64,000 bases of DNA from Rhizobium sp. 007 (GTDB lineage: Bacteria > Pseudomonadota > Alphaproteobacteria > Rhizobiales > Rhizobiaceae): assembly GCF_015353075.1 (NCBI RefSeq), contig NZ_CP064188.1:124001-188000 (forward strand), given 5' to 3'. The translations under genes were made by a program, and so were the position numbers. The notes under the pieces are model-generated. The model saw nothing but the letters and a program-made list of their open reading frames with translations. It was not told the DNA's origin and did not search any database. Positions 8,686-17,462 of this stretch are shown one piece after another; position 1 is the stretch's first letter, and each line of letters opens with the position of its first letter.

Positions 8686-8711
8686 TTTAGGAAAATATCA
8701 AGTTTCCTAAA
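8686..8711. promoter_or_regulatory. palindromic operator before the TetR gene
   Basis: TTTAGGAAA (8686-8694) and TTTCCTAAA (8703-8711) are perfect inverted repeats with an 8-base centre. They lie 40 bases upstream of the TetR start. The half-site matches those in front of the efflux genes, so this is the likely autoregulatory site. Confidence 0.7.
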
Positions 8712-8953
8712 CTAATCGATCGTTTCGGTCCACGTCGGTATCGTTTCCAAGCGGCTGGAAAAGCTCGTCAGCACCGAGCGGATCGTAAAACGAGGGCCGA
8801 CCGACAACACGGAGACGAGGCGAAGAGCCAGAAAGAGACCCTTTCGGGCCATGCGACCGAGCGAAGGCGCCCGCCATTTTCGAGCCGAAGGCTATGCCGA
8901 GCCGTGCTCGCGATCGCACTGGCCATCCGGGAGGGCGCGCGGATCACTTTTAT

Positions 8954-9029
8954 TTTGGAACATGATAATTTTCCAAATTCTTCTTGACATCGCAAACATA
9001 GCGCATATTTTGGAAAATAGAAATTTTCC
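8954..9029 (+). promoter_or_regulatory. emrA promoter with two TetR-type operators
   Basis: A promoter with TTGACA (8984-8989), a 16-base spacer and TATTTT (9006-9011) lies 80 bases before emrA. The inverted repeat TTTGGAA/TTCCAAA (8954-8960, 8971-8977) sits just upstream of the -35 box. A second, GGAAAAT...ATTTTCC (9012-9029), covers the likely start of transcription. Both share the GGAA/TTCC half-site of the operator before the TetR gene, so repression by TetR is inferred. Confidence 0.7.
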
Positions 9030-9089
9030 TTAATGCGACCAAGCGGCTGCGGCCCAAGCGACGGCAACCGAAAATCAGGAGTGATCTCA

Positions 9090-10280
9090 ATGGACGAGAA
9101 CGTTATCGCACTGACTGGCAAGCCCGACCGCAAGGCTGCCGTATCCGAAATACCCGCACAGCCTGCAACTGCGGAAGCCGCACAGCCGGCTATCGCGACA
9201 CCGGTTGCCGCGCCGACTGCTTTGATCGACGCCAAGAAAAAGGGCGGCGGCATCAAGAAGCTCGCAATGAGCGTCTCGCTCTTCGCAGTCATCGCAGGCG
9301 CTGCCTACTACGGCCACAACTACTGGACGGTCGGACGCTTCGAAGTCGCGACGGACGACGCTTATATCAAGGCCGACAACAGCGCGATCGCGCCCAAGAT
9401 CTCGGGTTACCTTGCCAAGGTTCTCGTCGGCGACAACCAGACGGTCGAAGCCGGGCAGGTCCTTGCGACGATCGACGATCGCGACTACGCGACGGCGCTC
9501 GAGCAGGCGAGGGCGGACGTCGATGCGGCGCGCGCCACGGTCGCCGCCAAGAAGGCTGCGCTCGAAACACAGCAGTCCGTGATTGCGGCTGCACAGGCGT
9601 CCGTCGAAGTCGACCGCGCCAACGAGACCTTCGCCGAGCAGAACGACAAGCGCTACTCGCGGCTCGCCACCAACGGCTATGCTCCGGTCCAGACGGCGCA
9701 GCAGGCGTCGGCCCAGATCGCTGCCAACCGAGCCACCACGGCTCGCGACGTTGCGGCGCTCGAAGGAGCGATGAAGCAGGTTGACATCCTCAAGGCCGAA
9801 CTGGCCCAGGCGGCCGCTGCGTTGGCACGCGATCAGGCGATCCAGCATCAGGCCGAACTCAATCTTTCATACTCGAATATCGTTGCTCCGATCGATGGCG
9901 TCGTCGGCAACCGCACTCTTCGCGTCGGCCAGTACGTCCAGGCAGGCACGCAGCTCATGACGGTTGTCCCGACAAAGGCTGCGTATGTCATCGCGAACTA
10001 CAAGGAAACGCAGTTGACGGACGTGCACCCCGGACAGCCGGTCGACATCGACGTCGACATGTTCCCCGGTCATATCTATCACGGTCGCGTCGAAAGCCTG
10101 GCCCCTGCCAGCGGGCAGGAATTCGCTCTCCTTCCTCCCGACAACGCGACCGGCAACTTCACGAAGGTCGTCCAGCGCATTCCGGTGCGCATCGTGCTCG
10201 ACGTGGAAAGTGCAGCCTCGGGCGATCTCCGCCCCGGCATGTCCGTCACCCCAACCATCGATACCAAGACCGGCAAATAG
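9090..10280 (+). CDS. emrA: HlyD/EmrA-family membrane fusion protein
   Basis: A 396-residue periplasmic adaptor. A cytoplasmic N-terminus of about 55 residues is followed by one transmembrane helix (LAMSVSLFAVIAGAAYYGHNY). Next come a lipoyl half (DDAYIKADNSAIAPKISGYL), a long alpha-helical coiled-coil hairpin (about residues 125-240, rich in Ala and Gln), the second lipoyl half (YSNIVAPIDGVVGNRTL) and a beta barrel. It should connect the DHA2 transporter encoded next to an outer-membrane channel for drug export. The ATG at 9090 has AGGAG 8 bases upstream; the earlier in-frame ATG at 9033 lies inside the operator region. The gene is first in the operon with emrB and is likely repressed by the divergent TetR. 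Confidence 0.9.
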   Translation: MDENVIALTGKPDRKAAVSEIPAQPATAEAAQPAIATPVAAPTALIDAKKKGGGIKKLAMSVSLFAVIAGAAYYGHNYWTVGRFEVATDDAYIKADNSAIAPKISGYLAKVLVGDNQTVEAGQVLATIDDRDYATALEQARADVDAARATVAAKKAALETQQSVIAAAQASVEVDRANETFAEQNDKRYSRLATNGYAPVQTAQQASAQIAANRATTARDVAALEGAMKQVDILKAELAQAAAALARDQAIQHQAELNLSYSNIVAPIDGVVGNRTLRVGQYVQAGTQLMTVVPTKAAYVIANYKETQLTDVHPGQPVDIDVDMFPGHIYHGRVESLAPASGQEFALLPPDNATGNFTKVVQRIPVRIVLDVESAASGDLRPGMSVTPTIDTKTGK

Positions 10281-10319
10281 CCGCCCGGCGAACCGACAAG
10301 GATCCAGGAGGATCAAGTC

Positions 10320-11918
10320 ATGACTAACGTCACAACGTTGCCGACATCAGCCGCAATGCCGGTATCGGCCGGCTCGCAGAAGGCCGGCGCCAAGGAATGG
10401 ATCGCCGTTCTCGCAGGAATGATCGGCGCCTTCATGGCAATTCTCAACATCCAGATCACAAACGCCTCCCTGCTCGACATCGAAGGCGGCATCGGGACGG
10501 GCATCGACAACGGAGCTTGGATCTCGACCTCGTATCTGATTGGCGAGATCATCGTCATTCCACTGACGGCCTACTTCAGCAGCGTGTTCTCATTCCGGAG
10601 ATATATTCTGGTGAACACGATCCTGTTCCCACTTTTCTCGATGGCGTGTGCCTTCACCCACGACCTTAATTCCATGATCGCGATGCGTGGCCTCCAAGGA
10701 TTCGCCGGTGGCATCCTCATTCCCATGGCATTCACCATGGTCCTGACGAAACTGCCGAAGCCGCAGCAGCCGATCGGCCTTGCGATCTTCGCACTGTCGG
10801 TCACCTTTGCACCTGCGATCGGCCCGACGATCGGTGGCTACCTGACCGAGAACTACGGGTGGCAGATGATCTTCTTCATCAACACGATCCCCAGCGCGAT
10901 TATGGCGCTCGCGCTCGCCGCGACCCTCGACAAGCAGCCCATGCGTCTCGGCCTTCTACGCGAAGGCGACTGGGCGGGCATCTTCACCATGGCGATCGGT
11001 CTGGCCGCACTGCAGACGGTGCTCGAAGAGGGCAACAAGGACGACTGGTTCTCGTCGCCGTTCATTCTGAAGCTCAGCGTCGTGGCGTTCGTATTCCTTG
11101 CAGCATTCATCTGGATCGAACTGACTGTCGAGAAGCCACTCGTGAAGCTGCGGCTGCTCAAGCAGCGGAACTTCGGCATCGGCGTTGCAGTCAACGTGCT
11201 CGTCGGCGTCGCTCTATTCGGCACAGTCTACATCCTTCCCCAATATCTTGGGCAGGTGCAGCGCTACAACGCGCAGGAAATCGGCAACGTCCTGGCATGG
11301 ACAGGCCTGCCGCAACTGCTGCTCATTCCGCTGGTCCCGATCATGATGAAGCGTTTCGACGCCCGCTATATCGGCTTCCTTGGCATCAGCATATTTGCGA
11401 TTAGCTGCTTCATGAACGTCATGCTGTCGCCGGACAATGGGGGCGATCAGTTCTGGATCCCGAACATCGTGCGAGCCATCGGTCAGGCACTCGTGCTGAC
11501 GCCGATCACCGCGATCACGACGGGCAGCATCGCCCAGGCGGACGCTGCTGCGGCTTCAGGTCTGACGAACATGCTGAGAAACCTCGGCGGCGCCGTCGGG
11601 ACGGCCACTCTGGGAACCGTCCTCACAAAACGCGAACAGTTCCATTCGAACATCATTGGCCAGTCCATCACGGCCAGCCGAGACGAGGTCAGGCAGCGCC
11701 TCGACCAGCTTACGGGCTACTTCCAGTCCCACGGTGTCTCGGACCACGCCAAGGCTACGGGCCAGGCGGTGGTCACTTTGGGCAGGATCGTGAAGCGCCA
11801 GGCCCTCATCATGGGCTTCAGCGACACGTTCGCGGTCATCGGCGTCGTCCTGGCGATCGCAGCGGTCGCGCTTCTGCTTACCAAGCGTACGAGTGGCGGC
11901 GGCGCCGGAGCGCACTGA
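10320..11918 (+). CDS. emrB: DHA2-family MFS multidrug exporter (EmrB/QacA type)
   Basis: A 532-residue inner-membrane proton-drug antiporter with 14 predicted helices. Motifs include MIGAFMAILNIQITNASL in helix 1, RGLQGFAGGILIPMAFT, and the motif-C region ALSVTFAPAIGPTIGGYL in helix 5. It pairs with the EmrA-like adaptor 39 bases upstream, and AGGAGG precedes the start. With a TolC-like outer-membrane channel encoded elsewhere it would export hydrophobic toxins or plant compounds. The exact substrate is unknown. Confidence 0.92.
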   Translation: MTNVTTLPTSAAMPVSAGSQKAGAKEWIAVLAGMIGAFMAILNIQITNASLLDIEGGIGTGIDNGAWISTSYLIGEIIVIPLTAYFSSVFSFRRYILVNTILFPLFSMACAFTHDLNSMIAMRGLQGFAGGILIPMAFTMVLTKLPKPQQPIGLAIFALSVTFAPAIGPTIGGYLTENYGWQMIFFINTIPSAIMALALAATLDKQPMRLGLLREGDWAGIFTMAIGLAALQTVLEEGNKDDWFSSPFILKLSVVAFVFLAAFIWIELTVEKPLVKLRLLKQRNFGIGVAVNVLVGVALFGTVYILPQYLGQVQRYNAQEIGNVLAWTGLPQLLLIPLVPIMMKRFDARYIGFLGISIFAISCFMNVMLSPDNGGDQFWIPNIVRAIGQALVLTPITAITTGSIAQADAAAASGLTNMLRNLGGAVGTATLGTVLTKREQFHSNIIGQSITASRDEVRQRLDQLTGYFQSHGVSDHAKATGQAVVTLGRIVKRQALIMGFSDTFAVIGVVLAIAAVALLLTKRTSGGGAGAH

Positions 11919-12541
11919 GGCCGCCACCCACTATACCTCTGTATATTGTGATCGCGCGGGAGATCAGGGTGAAGCCTGCCTTGAAGAGCTGATGGTCGGC
12001 GGTGTCACGGTATCATGAAGCCGACATCTGAGCATGTCATTATAGCGGAAAAGGTTGATCGTGCCGAGGCTGGACTCGAGTTGACCCGTTCACCAGGTCG
12101 CCGTCCGCTTGACGAGCATGCGCTCATCGAAGGACGACGATGTTACAGGATCGATCGCCATCGCAGCCGGAAACACCCAGACGTAGACGATGTGCGCCAG
12201 GCCGGCGCTGACGCGACGCTAAGGCCGTGACTCCGCTGGTCGTGGTTGCTGAGTGGATGTTCCATAAATCGTTGTTATCCCATGCGATCGAAATAGCGGG
12301 GTTGCCGGTTCATATCATCAAGAGCAAGGCTAATCGCGCGACAGCTTGCCGCGCGGCCGTGTCGTTCAACAACTGCCGGCGATGCTGAGCCGTCCAAGTG
12401 GCGAGCACATCAACGAAACTACAGTCCAGATTGCTGGTGGGGCGCGCTGCTGTTGATTAACGTTTCAGGAACGATAGCCATTGCAACGCCATTAAGCGTT
12501 CCTGCTTTATCATATTCAAAATTATAGATGCCGGGGGTCGC
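11919..12541. other. intergenic stretch with a possible operator before the GGDEF-EAL gene
   Basis: No credible gene is seen in these 620 bases. Short coding-like patches exist on both strands (for example about 12100-12230 on the minus strand), but none is recognisable and all are broken. Near the right end CAGGAACG (12466-12473) and CGTTCCTG (12497-12504) form an exact 8-base inverted repeat, with a nested AACGC/GCGTT pair. It lies 40 bases before the GGDEF-EAL start and may be a regulator site. Confidence 0.4.
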
Positions 12542-14710
12542 ATGGGTTGGTTCTTACGGTCGAAGCTATTCCTTTTGGGCCTGCTTCCCCTCATTATTTC
12601 AATGATCATCGGGTCGCTCGTCCTTGGAAGCCTGTATTGGTCAGCCGCCCGAATGGACGCGGCCGCCGGGAGACGGCAGCAGGATCTCGTTACTCTGATC
12701 GTCTCGAACATGCGGGCGGCGATCGCACACGACCAGGAAAGCGTCACGGTCTGGGACGACGCGGTCACAAAGACGGCCGAGCGTGATGCCGACTGGCTTG
12801 AGACGAACCTGGGCAGCTGGATGCATACCTATTTCCAGCATGATGCGGCGTTCGTCGTCGCTGCGGACGACACAGACATCTACAAATTCGTGGCTGCGGA
12901 AAGCCAAGCGGTGGCACCGGATGAGTTCCGTCAGGCTTATCTCCCACTCATCACACGATTGCGGGAACGGTTGCTGTCGGGCGACACCACCGGCGTTACC
13001 GATCGTGTTCTGTCGATCGGCGAGAGCGACCTGAAGATCGTGGACGGCAGGCCCGCCATTGTCAGCGTTAAGCCGATTGTCTCGGATACCGGAGAACTGG
13101 AACAGCAGCCGGGCCAGGAAAACCTGCATGTTGCGGTGCGTTTCCTCGACGGTACCTTCCCGAGTATCATCGGGAGCCAGTATCAATTCGAAGACATGCA
13201 TTTCACCCGCCTGGTCGATGATCGCGACCATGCCGATGTTCCGCTGATCTCGTCAAAGGGCGAGACGATCGGCTACTTGTGCTGGACGCCCTTCCGGCCC
13301 GGCGCTACCGTCCGGAACGAGACCTTGCCCGCCCTTGGCGTCGGCCTCCTTTGTATCTTTGGCGCCACGAGCATACTGGGATCCTTGCTGTTCCGCCGGT
13401 CGGAGCGGCTTTCCGCTAGCCGCGCCGAACTGCAGCACCTTGCCCATCACGACGTACTCACTGGACTCGCCAACCGCGCCAGTTTCAACGAAGCTCTCGA
13501 AAATAAGATGAAAGCCGCTTTGCCTGAGGATGTTCATGGCGTGCTGTTCGTCGACCTCGACCGGTTCAAGGTGGTCAATGACACCTTTGGCCATCCCGCA
13601 GGAGATCGCCTAATAGCAATGGTTGCAAAGAGGCTGCGGGAGGTGCTGCCTGACGCAATCATCGGCCGCATTGGTGGCGATGAGTTCACTGCACTTCTGC
13701 GGAGGTTCACGGAGCAGGATCTCGTGAAAGCTGCCGAAGACGTGGTCCGCGCAATGGAGCAGCCATTCGACCTCGACGGCGCCATGGCAACGATTGGCGC
13801 GAGTGTCGGGGCGGCATCCACCGCTGGAAAGGCGGATCCAACGGAATTAATGCGCCAGGCCGATATTGCGCTCTATCACGCGAAGGCGGCCGGCCGGAAC
13901 CGCTACGCGCTTTTCGGCGAGCACATGGATCAACTGTTGCGCGCGCGCCGCGAGCTTGAAAACGATCTTCGCCATGCCGTCGAGATGAAGACGCAGATCG
14001 AAACCCATTATCAGCCCGTCTATTCGGCAACGACTGGCGAGATGTGTTCTGTGGAGGCACTCGTGCGGTGGCGGCATCCCAAGAAAGGGCTGATCGGACC
14101 CGATATCTTCATCCCGATCGCGGAAGAAACAGGACTGATCACGGCGCTGGGAACCATTGTCCTGGATGACGCGTGTGCGACGATCTCTGCTTGGGATGAT
14201 CTCCCAGTTTCCGTCAATGCGTCAGCGGCCGAGCTGAAATTGGACTCCTATCCGCTTCGTGTACTTTCCACCCTGGCGTGGCATAATATTCACCCGAACA
14301 GGCTTGAGATCGAGATCACCGAGAGCCTGCTGCTGGACGGTTCCGGTCAATGCGAAAGGACGATCGGGGCGCTCCGCAAGGCAGGTGTGCGCTTTGCCAT
14401 CGATGATTTTGGGACCGGCTACTCCTCCTTCGGGCGCGTGCAGGACGTCAGCATCGATCGTATCAAGATCGATAAGGTGTTCGTCGACGAGTTGAGCCGC
14501 AGCGGCAACAAGGGAATCATCGCCGGCATGATCAGCATGGCGCGTGCGAAGGGGCTCGAAATCACTGCCGAGGGTGTTGAGACGGATGAGCAGCGGAAGA
14601 CGCTCGGCGCCCTCGGCTGTGACCATCTCCAGGGATATCTGCTTTCAAGACCCCTGACACGCGGGCAACTGAGCTCGTTTCAGCGCAAGGCGGCGTCTGT
14701 GAAATCGTAG
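12542..14710 (+). CDS. membrane CHASE4-GGDEF-EAL cyclic-di-GMP enzyme
   Basis: A 722-residue protein. A transmembrane helix (LFLLGLLPLIISMIIGSLVL) is followed by a periplasmic CHASE4-type sensor (about residues 45-245) and a second helix (LGVGLLCIFGATSILGSLLF). A GGDEF domain (about 300-455) has an intact RIGGDEF site, and an EAL domain (about 470-710) has VEALVRWRHP, EIEITESLL and DDFGTGYSS. Both catalytic signatures look intact, so it may make and break cyclic-di-GMP in response to an extracytoplasmic signal. I see no RxxD inhibitory site exactly five residues before GGDEF. GGGGG precedes the ATG. It is monocistronic. Confidence 0.93.
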   Translation: MGWFLRSKLFLLGLLPLIISMIIGSLVLGSLYWSAARMDAAAGRRQQDLVTLIVSNMRAAIAHDQESVTVWDDAVTKTAERDADWLETNLGSWMHTYFQHDAAFVVAADDTDIYKFVAAESQAVAPDEFRQAYLPLITRLRERLLSGDTTGVTDRVLSIGESDLKIVDGRPAIVSVKPIVSDTGELEQQPGQENLHVAVRFLDGTFPSIIGSQYQFEDMHFTRLVDDRDHADVPLISSKGETIGYLCWTPFRPGATVRNETLPALGVGLLCIFGATSILGSLLFRRSERLSASRAELQHLAHHDVLTGLANRASFNEALENKMKAALPEDVHGVLFVDLDRFKVVNDTFGHPAGDRLIAMVAKRLREVLPDAIIGRIGGDEFTALLRRFTEQDLVKAAEDVVRAMEQPFDLDGAMATIGASVGAASTAGKADPTELMRQADIALYHAKAAGRNRYALFGEHMDQLLRARRELENDLRHAVEMKTQIETHYQPVYSATTGEMCSVEALVRWRHPKKGLIGPDIFIPIAEETGLITALGTIVLDDACATISAWDDLPVSVNASAAELKLDSYPLRVLSTLAWHNIHPNRLEIEITESLLLDGSGQCERTIGALRKAGVRFAIDDFGTGYSSFGRVQDVSIDRIKIDKVFVDELSRSGNKGIIAGMISMARAKGLEITAEGVETDEQRKTLGALGCDHLQGYLLSRPLTRGQLSSFQRKAASVKS

Positions 14711-14866
14711 CTCGCTTACAATCGTCGTCGGGGCAGATTGTCAGTCTGGAACGTCGACGACTTCGCTAGTTGTAGCGTCATGACGCAGGAAAGCACGGCA
14801 CGAATTGGCGCGGTTCCTCTTGCGATACGCGTGATCCAAGCGCTGCTCGGCAGCTGAGCAAGCTGC

Positions 14867-15182
14867 CGGCTTTGCTGTACAAGGGACGTTTCGTCGACGT
14901 GCGTGACGTTGGCAGGGAACTTGAAGTCACTTAGTGGTCGAAGGGACCGTTCGCCGGGGAGGGGACCGGCTGCGTATTTCGGTGCAACTTGTTGAAGCTG
15001 AGATGCGGACCCAGCTTTGGTCCGAGCGCTATGAGGGCGCGATCCAGGACATCTTCGAATTCCAGGACAGGATCGCGGCGCAGGTCGCGGGCGCAGTCCA
15101 TCCAGCCATTCGCAGCGCGGAAATCGAGCTCGCGATGCGCAAGCCGCCCAGCAGTCTGCGCGCCTATGACGTCATGCGCGCA
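14867..15182 (+). pseudogene. remnant of an adenylate/guanylate cyclase-type protein (TolB-like segment)
   Basis: The reading YKGRFVDVRDVGRELEVT, a frameshift, then VVEGTVRRGGDRLRISVQLV and IFEFQDRIAAQVAGAVHP matches the conserved segment between cyclase and TPR parts in rhizobial class III cyclase-like proteins. The frameshift with TAG lies near 14930. Everything before and after is missing, so this is a small internal fragment. Its true extent cannot be fixed by eye. Confidence 0.65.
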
Positions 15183-15266
15183 TATTCCAGCCATCCTCGG
15201 CAGGACGCACCTTTTCCGTTGCGGAGGCGATCGAAAAACGTGGCAGAGGCGGGCTTGTCGTGTCCA

Positions 15267-15893
15267 TCATTGTTCTCCAAGTGCCTTGAGCCGAGCACGT
15301 AATTCTGCATTCTCCGTTTCCAGTTGCGCCAAACGGTCACGCAATGGTGTTACGGCCTTCTCGATTTCGGGTTCGGTGTAGCGAGGCGTGATATGCTGAG
15401 GGCAATTCCAATCGAACGCCTCCAGCCTGAGCCGGAAAATCCGCTCCGCCTTTGCTCGGTAGCCGGCGTCGAAAACAAGGTCAGTCAGGGCCGGGTCGGC
15501 ATCGAGTGTCAGCTTCTCTACGTGCATATAGATCTTGAGACGCGCTCTCCGGGGGTAATCCACCAGAAAAAGGCAGGCCCGGTCATTTGCGGCAAAGTTT
15601 CCGGTGCTGATGTACTGGCGGTTCCCCCTGTAGTCGGCGAAGGCAACGGTTTTCTTGTCAACGGTTTTCAAAAAGCCCCGTGGCCCACCGCGATGCTGCA
15701 CATAAGGCCACCCGGTATCCGACACAGATGCAATGTAGAAGCTGTCCCGTGCAGCAATGAAGGCAAGCTCGCTCTCGGTGAAACTATCCGACTCGCGATG
15801 GTGATCTCCCAACCAGATCTGATCCGCACCCATCTCGGCCTGTGCCAGCCGCACATTCGGAGTGATTGCAACTTCCAAAAAGTGGTACGGCAT
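15267..15893 (-). CDS. pyridoxamine 5'-phosphate oxidase-family flavin-binding protein
   Basis: A 208-residue protein with a split-barrel FMN-binding fold: SFYIASVSDTGWPYVQHRGG, then FADYRGNRQYISTGNFAAND and YPRRARLKIYMHVE. A C-terminal helix (RDRLAQLETENAELRARLKA) forms a coiled coil. Family members are FMN- or F420-dependent oxidoreductases or flavin carriers and are often not true PNP oxidases. GGAG precedes the ATG at 15893. A secreted alpha/beta hydrolase lies upstream on the same strand with a 100-base gap, so they may be co-transcribed. The substrate is unknown. Confidence 0.85.
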   Translation of the reverse strand: MPYHFLEVAITPNVRLAQAEMGADQIWLGDHHRESDSFTESELAFIAARDSFYIASVSDTGWPYVQHRGGPRGFLKTVDKKTVAFADYRGNRQYISTGNFAANDRACLFLVDYPRRARLKIYMHVEKLTLDADPALTDLVFDAGYRAKAERIFRLRLEAFDWNCPQHITPRYTEPEIEKAVTPLRDRLAQLETENAELRARLKALGEQ

Positions 15894-15992
15894 GGGTGAT
15901 CTCCAAAATCCGGAATGTTCGTCTCGTTGTTCAGAGGCGCGACCTTGGCTTGGCGGAACCTGGGTCGCACCGCCGGCGACAATGCATGATGG

Positions 15993-16967
15993 TCACTTCT
16001 CTGCGACGTTGCGATCAAGAAAATCGTTGATGAGCGGAGCAGCGACGTCCAGCTTTTCTTCGAGCAGGAAGTGACCCGAGCTCAGGATATGAATCTCGGC
16101 ATCCGGAAGATCCTTGAGATAAGGATGAGCGCCGGCCTCAGGAAAGATATGATCGTTCTTGCCCCAGACGATCAGCGTGGGCGGTTTTCGCTCACGAAAG
16201 AAGCTTTGAAAGTCAGGGTAGAGCGGCACATTGGTGCGGTAGTCATACAACATATCGAGCTGTATGTCCTTGTTGCCCGGGCGGTCCAGGAGAGCCTGGT
16301 CATGAACCCAGTTGTCGGGGCTGATGCGCGACACGTCTTCCATGCCGTCGGGATACTGGAATTTGGTCGTTTCAAGGGTGACCAGACCGGAGAGCGCCTC
16401 ACGGCTCTTCTCTGACCCATCGGACCAATAGGTCTTGATCGGATCCCAAAACTCCTTCAGCCCTTCCTCATAGGCGTTGCCGTTCTGGATGATCAGGCCG
16501 CTGACCCGTTCCGGATGTTTCAGCGCCAGACGATAGCCGACGGGCGCGCCGTAATCCATGACGTACATCGTGTAGCTTTTGACCGCCAGATGATCCAGCA
16601 ACTTGTCGACGATATTGGCAATCCCGCCAAACGTATAGGCAAATTTGCTGCGATCGGGAGATGCACTTTGCCCGTAACCCGGATAGTCCGGCGCAATGAC
16701 GTGGTACCGGTCTGCAAGGAGCGGGATCAGATTCCGAAACATGTGGGAGGACGTCGGAAAGCCATGGAGCAGCAGTACCACCGGAGCCTCGGCCGGACCG
16801 GCTTCCCGGTAGAAGATATCGAGGCCCTCGATTTTCGCGGTTCGGTAGTGGATGGGAACCGGAGCTTTGCGGTCTTCCGGTGTGGCTTGTGCGGGAACCG
16901 CGCTTACCGCTGTTGCGGCAGTCATGCTGGCGGTCGCCAGCATGAGGCATATGATCAAACTACGCAT
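15993..16967 (-). CDS. secreted alpha/beta hydrolase (epoxide hydrolase/dehalogenase-like)
   Basis: A 324-residue protein. It has a signal peptide (LIICLMLATASMTAATAVSA, with cleavage probably at VPA-QA), the oxyanion motif HGFPTSS, an Asp nucleophile elbow VMDYGAPVG, a lid rich in Trp and Tyr, the acid in GKNDHIF and the base in SGHFLLEE. Asp as nucleophile places it with epoxide hydrolases and haloalkane dehalogenases rather than serine esterases. The periplasmic location resembles that of the epoxide hydrolase at 1053-2408, to which it is only distantly related. GGGAG precedes the start. The natural substrate is unknown. Confidence 0.88.
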   Translation of the reverse strand: MRSLIICLMLATASMTAATAVSAVPAQATPEDRKAPVPIHYRTAKIEGLDIFYREAGPAEAPVVLLLHGFPTSSHMFRNLIPLLADRYHVIAPDYPGYGQSASPDRSKFAYTFGGIANIVDKLLDHLAVKSYTMYVMDYGAPVGYRLALKHPERVSGLIIQNGNAYEEGLKEFWDPIKTYWSDGSEKSREALSGLVTLETTKFQYPDGMEDVSRISPDNWVHDQALLDRPGNKDIQLDMLYDYRTNVPLYPDFQSFFRERKPPTLIVWGKNDHIFPEAGAHPYLKDLPDAEIHILSSGHFLLEEKLDVAAPLINDFLDRNVAEK

Positions 16968-17462
16968 GATGGTCTCCCAATAATCGAGATAAAACGAAAG
17001 TTGGTTTCGAATGGGGCTGCTTTGCTCATTCAGGCCGTGCCAATTTGACGGAAACGGCTATCCGAAGTTGTTGCCCCGGGTCAGGAAACGGCGGTGAGGT
17101 CTAATTTCAATGCACGTAAATGTTCGGTTTGTACGTCAAGCTGGATCAGCCAACGTCATCGTTCATCGAGGGGCTTCGATATGTAGGAGTAAGCCGGTTG
17201 GTGATCGCTCTCAATTGCGATCTAGGTCACGTGCAACTAGACGATCGCATTGCCGACGTAGACCTTGGTATATCGATTTGTCCTTACGTAACTCACAGAA
17301 ATCCCGTAACTATTTCCTTCGAACGATCGACTGTGCTTGGACATGTCCTGTCATAGAGGCGGGATTTTTTGGGCACTGTCGGTTCCCCGGAGCTTATCGA
17401 TACGCATTGCTGTTGATTGAACGCGGTAGCCGGAGCGTCACAAATTCCGAGCGGAGAGTGTT
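16968..17462. other. divergent intergenic region
   Basis: Two overlapping short plus-strand frames cover part of this 495-base gap, but neither is recognisable. The base composition is lower in GC than in the neighbours. It must hold promoters for the minus-strand hydrolase and the plus-strand kinase. No clear operator or terminator was found. Confidence 0.35.
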
